Assembly (NCBI GenBank): GCA_003541875.1
Contig: DPLS01000411.1
Span: 1 to 9,352 of the forward strand
Origin: Bacteroidota bacterium
Lineage (GTDB): Bacteria; Bacteroidota; Ignavibacteria; UBA10030; UBA6906
Reading direction: 5' to 3'
DNA: 9,352 nucleotides
Made by a program: the position numbers and the translations under genes. The notes under the pieces are model-generated. The model was given only the letters and a program-made list of their open reading frames with translations. It made no database searches and had not been told where the DNA came from. The first letter of the stretch is position 1, and each line of letters begins with the position of its first letter. Positions 6,839 through 9,352 of this stretch are shown here, in pieces.

Positions 6839-7648
6839 ATGGCACGTTTCAAAGTTCTCATTGAATACGACGGCACTCGCTACAGCGGCTGGCAGTTGCA
6901 GAAGAACGCACGTACTGTCCAGGGAGAAATCGTCCTAGGAATCAGGAAGCTCTTCAAGGTAGACGATTTTGAATTCCATGGCTCGGGACGAACCGATGCC
7001 GGAGTCCACGCTCTGGCGCAGGTGGCTCATCTCGACGTCAAGACAATGCTCGCTCCTGAGATTATTCGAATGAAACTCAATGACGAACTTCCTGCTGACA
7101 TCAATCTGCTTGAAGTAGAGAAAGCACCGGAAGATTTTCACGCCCGCCACAATGCCGTTGCGCGGAGCTACCTCTACCAGATTTCTCGTCGCAGGACGGC
7201 CTTCGGGAAACGCTTCGCATGGTGGATCAAGGACGAACTCAATGTCGAGCTTATGAACGAGGCTTCTCAACTCTTCGTTGGGATGAAGGATCTTCAGTCG
7301 TTCACAGACGAAGACCCCGAGGAGAAATCAACGAAGGTGTTGATCGAGGCGGTTGAGATGAGGGAAGAAGGCGATTTGATACTCCTCCGTGTGCGTGGAT
7401 CACATTTCATCTGGAAACTCGTCCGCAGGATCGTCGGGACACTTGCTGAAGTGGGACGAGGGAAGTTTGCTTCCGGGGATGTTGAGCAATTCATCCGACA
7501 GAAATCGGATACGCCAGCTCGATATACAGCTCCACCTTCCGGCCTATTTCTGGAAAGGGTCTTCTACAAGAAAGATCAGTTGAACCAACCGCTTCGTGCG
7601 ACGTTTCTGGTTGATACGTTTGTTCGTCGCAACCGGCACAGACCGTAG
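6839..7648 (+). CDS. truA: tRNA pseudouridine(38-40) synthase TruA
   Basis: TruA converts uridines 38, 39 and 40 in the anticodon stem-loop of many tRNAs to pseudouridine. The 269-residue product matches the usual length. Visible motifs are the N-terminal FKVLIEYDGTRYSGWQ, the catalytic block GSGRTDAGVHA with the nucleophilic Asp53 and Arg51, FHARHNAVARSYLYQI with the active-site Tyr112, and WKLVRRIVGTLAEVGRGK, the conserved C-terminal RNA-binding and dimer segment. The N-terminus MARFKVLIEYDGT at ATG 6839 is the expected start. An in-frame TTG at 6809 would add ten residues without similarity. No strong Shine-Dalgarno is present. The gene stands alone between the divergent DinB-like gene and the convergent HEAT-like gene, and is followed by two hairpins. 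Confidence 0.97.
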   Translation: MARFKVLIEYDGTRYSGWQLQKNARTVQGEIVLGIRKLFKVDDFEFHGSGRTDAGVHALAQVAHLDVKTMLAPEIIRMKLNDELPADINLLEVEKAPEDFHARHNAVARSYLYQISRRRTAFGKRFAWWIKDELNVELMNEASQLFVGMKDLQSFTDEDPEEKSTKVLIEAVEMREEGDLILLRVRGSHFIWKLVRRIVGTLAEVGRGKFASGDVEQFIRQKSDTPARYTAPPSGLFLERVFYKKDQLNQPLRATFLVDTFVRRNRHRP

Positions 7649-7690
7649 CTCGTCGCGAGCACAAAGAAATGCCCGGACACAGCCGGGCAT
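7648..7690. terminator. Tandem hairpins between convergent truA and HEAT-like genes
   Basis: Two stems lie in the 64-bp convergent gap. GCTCG-TCG-CGAGC spans 7648-7660. A stronger stem pairs ATGCCCGG (7669-7676) with CCGGGCAT (7683-7690) across a 6-base loop. On the - strand the larger stem is followed by TTTCTTTG, a reasonable U-rich tail, about 22 bases after the HEAT-like stop codon. On the + strand the tail is less T-rich. I read it as a terminator used mainly by the - strand gene and probably also by truA. Confidence 0.65.
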
Positions 7691-7712
7691 CGAGCGATCT
7701 CTTTCGCTTCAA

Positions 7713-8180
7713 TTAGTTCTGAGCAAAAGTCTGGGTCGTTATGCCTGTTGTCTCGCGGAGCCTTTCATAGGTCAGCCACAGACATACATGTTTCATTCTC
7801 TCGTTGTCCGTGAACTGCGCCGTTCGTTCAATGGCGAAATCTCCCATTCCTGATTCGAGATCGTGGAGCGCCAGCGCCGCAACAATTCGCACTGCCGCAT
7901 CAGCATTCTCATCCTTTACAATTCCCATGAGCGGGATAGTCACAAGGGAGAACTTCTCCTCTGGCAATAGGCCCTTCAGATCACGGATCACTTGTGAGGC
8001 CGAAGCCTGCACGCCGGGACTGGGTGATTTCAATGCCATCACCAGGCTCTTTTCAATCGCATCAACAGTAGCACCTTTGAACCGCGCCGCATCGGACTTC
8101 GATCCGCCAAGCACTACTGACGCAATGAGCATGGTAGCGACAGTAAGAACACCTACTAATCGAACTGTTACCTGTTTCAT
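7713..8180 (-). CDS. Small exported HEAT-repeat-like protein
   Basis: The 155-residue product has an N-terminal signal (MKQVTVRL, hydrophobic 8-25, VLGG) and then helical repeats of HEAT type. Two helical units, AIEKSLVMALKSPSPGVQAS and KFSLVTIPLMGIVKDENADA, are followed by AVRIVAALALHDLESGMGDF. The region from AVRIVAALAL through FTDNERMKHVC resembles small secreted HEAT proteins that I recall from Ignavibacteria-type genomes. It is likely a periplasmic or surface-associated binding scaffold; the partner and role are unknown. The start is secure: ATG 8180 follows an excellent Shine-Dalgarno. The gene ends in TAA at 7713-7715 and is followed by a terminator shared with truA. The 252-bp gap upstream suggests its own promoter. 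Confidence 0.82.
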   Translation of the reverse strand: MKQVTVRLVGVLTVATMLIASVVLGGSKSDAARFKGATVDAIEKSLVMALKSPSPGVQASASQVIRDLKGLLPEEKFSLVTIPLMGIVKDENADAAVRIVAALALHDLESGMGDFAIERTAQFTDNERMKHVCLWLTYERLRETTGITTQTFAQN

Positions 8181-8184
8181 AGCG

Positions 8185-8193
8185 CACCTCCTT
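8185..8193 (-). promoter_or_regulatory. Strong Shine-Dalgarno of the HEAT-like gene
   Basis: AAGGAGGTG on the - strand is close to a full complement of the 16S 3' end, four bases before ATG 8180. It is the best ribosome binding site in the window and fixes the start. Confidence 0.8.
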
Positions 8194-8275
8194 CTACTGT
8201 GGGATTGTGTCTTATCTGCGTTGTTGAACGAGGCCTACCCACGAGTTGTTTCACTCTTCGCCCTGTCTATGAGCC

Positions 8276-8301
8276 GACTCGTCACATTTCTCGGACGAGT
8301 C
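8276..8301. repeat. Perfect 8-bp inverted repeat in the gap before the HEAT-like gene
   Basis: GACTCGTC (8276-8283) and GACGAGTC (8294-8301) are exact inverted complements separated by 10 bases. The element lies about 96 bp upstream of the HEAT-like start and about 130 bp past the stop of the basic low-complexity gene. It could be a dimeric-regulator operator (arm centres 18 bp apart) or an RNA hairpin. It has no T-run, so it is not a classical terminator. Confidence 0.4.
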
Positions 8302-8432
8302 ATCCCCGATTCAGGAATCCAAGCAAATGTTCTGCAACCAGGAAGGGGAAGACGATAAGAGTGGCCCTCTCAGCGATCAATGGTTAAGAGAACCGTCCCA
8401 CACAAGAACGATCTCATGCTGATACAGCATCA

Positions 8433-8750
8433 CTACTTTTTGGGGGGAACAGGTGTGTGCTTGGGGGGCGGGGATTTCTTGGGCGCTCTACCAGTGCCTA
8501 CGGTTGTTTTTGTTGTTGAGCGCGATTTCTGCGAGGATTGATTTACGTTCTTCTGTGCTTGCTGAGATCGGGATTTTGTTTTGTCGGTCTCCTTGTTGAT
8601 TTCATCCACCTGCTGCCAACTCTTCTGCTGATCCTGTCCAGTGCCCTTCGTTCGTCCTTCAAGTTTCTTACTGGCCTGAGAAGGGGTCGGCTGGGACACT
8701 GCGACGAGGAGTGCCACGAGTGATGCAGCAATTGTCATCGATTGAAGCAT
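8433..8750 (-). CDS. Small exported basic low-complexity protein
   Basis: The 105-residue product has a signal peptide (MLQSMTIAASLVALLVAV, likely cleavage near SQA). The mature part of about 80 residues consists almost wholly of Lys, Gln, Ser, Thr, Asn and Pro. It has a Q/K/S-rich middle (KSWQQVDEINKETDKTKSRS) and a proline-lysine tail ending PPPKHTPVPPKK. No aromatic core or Cys is present apart from one Trp, so I expect a disordered, strongly positive protein in the periplasm or at the cell surface, perhaps binding an anionic polymer. ATG 8750 is preferred because TGGAGGAAAC lies immediately upstream. An in-frame ATG at 8804 overlaps the DUF3108 stop as ATGA but has no ribosome binding site. 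It follows the DUF3108 gene by 50 bp and is probably in the same transcript. Confidence 0.75.
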   Translation of the reverse strand: MLQSMTIAASLVALLVAVSQPTPSQASKKLEGRTKGTGQDQQKSWQQVDEINKETDKTKSRSQQAQKNVNQSSQKSRSTTKTTVGTGRAPKKSPPPKHTPVPPKK

Positions 8751-8800
8751 GTTTCCTCCACCGATCTGCTGTGGAGAGGCAAGGCAAGCCCTTCGGGCGT

Positions 8801-9352
8801 TCATTGTGGAGGCTGCCAGCCCTTACGGTTCCATTGGATGAGTTCGACAGTCACATTCCCGATGAGAACTTTGAGTTTTCCCTTGATCGGCACCGCTGCA
8901 TCATCATCGCTGAACCAGCCCGTGAACTCACCCGTCATGCCATACACTCCAACCACATTCGTACTCCCCTCAACCTCAACAACGCGAACAGGATCATCCA
9001 AAACACCAATATCTTCAGTCGTTCTTTTGCCCGTGAAGAAGAAGGTTGTCGTACCGAGAGCACCTTTCAGCAAGGTCAGCACGTTCATTGTCTGCGCCGA
9101 GTGAATGAATAACCGCGGCAGGTAGCCGATTGCAAGGCCATCGACGAACGAGGTGGATTTCAAATGCATTGTGTCTTTGATTTCGCACTTGTATGGCGGG
9201 GAAGCGGGATCCTTGTGGTGAAGCTCCTCAATGGCCACGCTCTTATTGGAAAGATCCAGCATGTACCGGAGCCCTTTCCAATCCTTCCCGTCCTTGTCAA
9301 TTGCATAGCCGCATTTTGTGTAGAACGCAGAGTCCATTTCAGTGTAGTTGAC
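8801..9352 (-). CDS. DUF3108 domain protein, N-terminus outside the window
   Basis: The frame is open to the right edge, so the protein is N-terminally truncated here; 183 residues are visible. They match the C-terminal two-thirds of DUF3108, an exported beta-rich family of unknown function. Visible landmarks are SAFYTKCGYAIDKDGKDWKG, the YLPRLFIHSAQTMNVLTLLKG region, and the signature GEFTGWFSDDDAAVPIKGKLKVLIGNVTVELIQWNRKGWQPP near the end. The WFSDD...P block followed by a Gly-x-Val strand is the part I rely on most. Homologues that I know carry a signal peptide, which here would lie beyond the window. The gene ends in TGA at 8803-8801 and the basic low-complexity gene starts 50 bp later on the same strand. 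The precise role is unknown; an envelope function is inferred. Confidence 0.85.
   Translation of the reverse strand, partial: VNYTEMDSAFYTKCGYAIDKDGKDWKGLRYMLDLSNKSVAIEELHHKDPASPPYKCEIKDTMHLKSTSFVDGLAIGYLPRLFIHSAQTMNVLTLLKGALGTTTFFFTGKRTTEDIGVLDDPVRVVEVEGSTNVVGVYGMTGEFTGWFSDDDAAVPIKGKLKVLIGNVTVELIQWNRKGWQPPQ

Noticed and set aside
7804..8358. 184-codon open frame on the + strand
   Set aside because: Antisense to the HEAT-like gene, which has a strong ribosome binding site and signal peptide; the + frame has no plausible start or domain.
8416..8430. ATGCTG-ATA-CAGCAT hairpin just past the basic-protein stop
   Set aside because: Only six pairs with a 3-base loop and no T-run on the - strand; the T-run lies on the other side, inside the gene.

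Overview
The window looks like an ordinary chromosomal segment from a bacterium of the Bacteroidota/Ignavibacteria-like (FCB) group. Three things point there. A two-repeat WN(M/L)...G(F/Y)W(V/L)K module is present that I know mainly from Ignavibacteria-type secreted proteins. Small exported HEAT-repeat, DinB-like and DUF3108 proteins occur together. PriA, MurB and TruA are of ordinary bacterial type. The lineage is inferred from family resemblance, not from a marker-gene tree. Genes end in TAA, TAG or TGA at natural protein ends, so the standard code is in use.

Layout. From the left, on the + strand: the 3' part of murB (1-924, cut by the window edge), a small probable lipoprotein (989-1444), and priA (1489-4023). 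A perfect hairpin lies over the lipoprotein stop codon. On the - strand, convergent with priA, is a zinc alcohol dehydrogenase gene (4085-5086). Next on the - strand is a small secreted-protein gene (5239-5799) whose start codon is followed directly by TGA; I call it a pseudogene. It keeps a good Shine-Dalgarno sequence, a sigma70-like promoter and a leader able to fold. A DinB-fold exported protein gene (6059-6649, -) then diverges from truA (6839-7648, +). TruA converges on a HEAT-like exported protein gene (7713-8180, -), and the two are separated by a bidirectional-looking terminator. Last, on the - strand, come a small basic low-complexity exported protein (8433-8750) and the 3' part of a DUF3108 protein (8801-9352, cut by the window edge), 50 bp apart and probably co-transcribed.

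Function. The conserved genes are housekeeping: peptidoglycan precursor synthesis (MurB), replication restart (PriA) and tRNA pseudouridylation (TruA). The rest are single-gene accessory units, mostly small proteins destined for the envelope or periplasm. I see no mobile element, CRISPR array, RNA gene, toxin-antitoxin pair or defence island, and no convincing undescribed multi-gene system. The most unusual point is the start-stop (ATG TGA) gene at 5799.

Intergenic stretches are all below 300 bp. 925-988, 5087-5238 and 8751-8800 show nothing I can support. 5800-6058 holds the promoter and leader of the pseudogene. 6650-6838 holds divergent signals for dinB-like and truA. 8181-8432 holds an 8-bp inverted repeat and one ribosome binding site.
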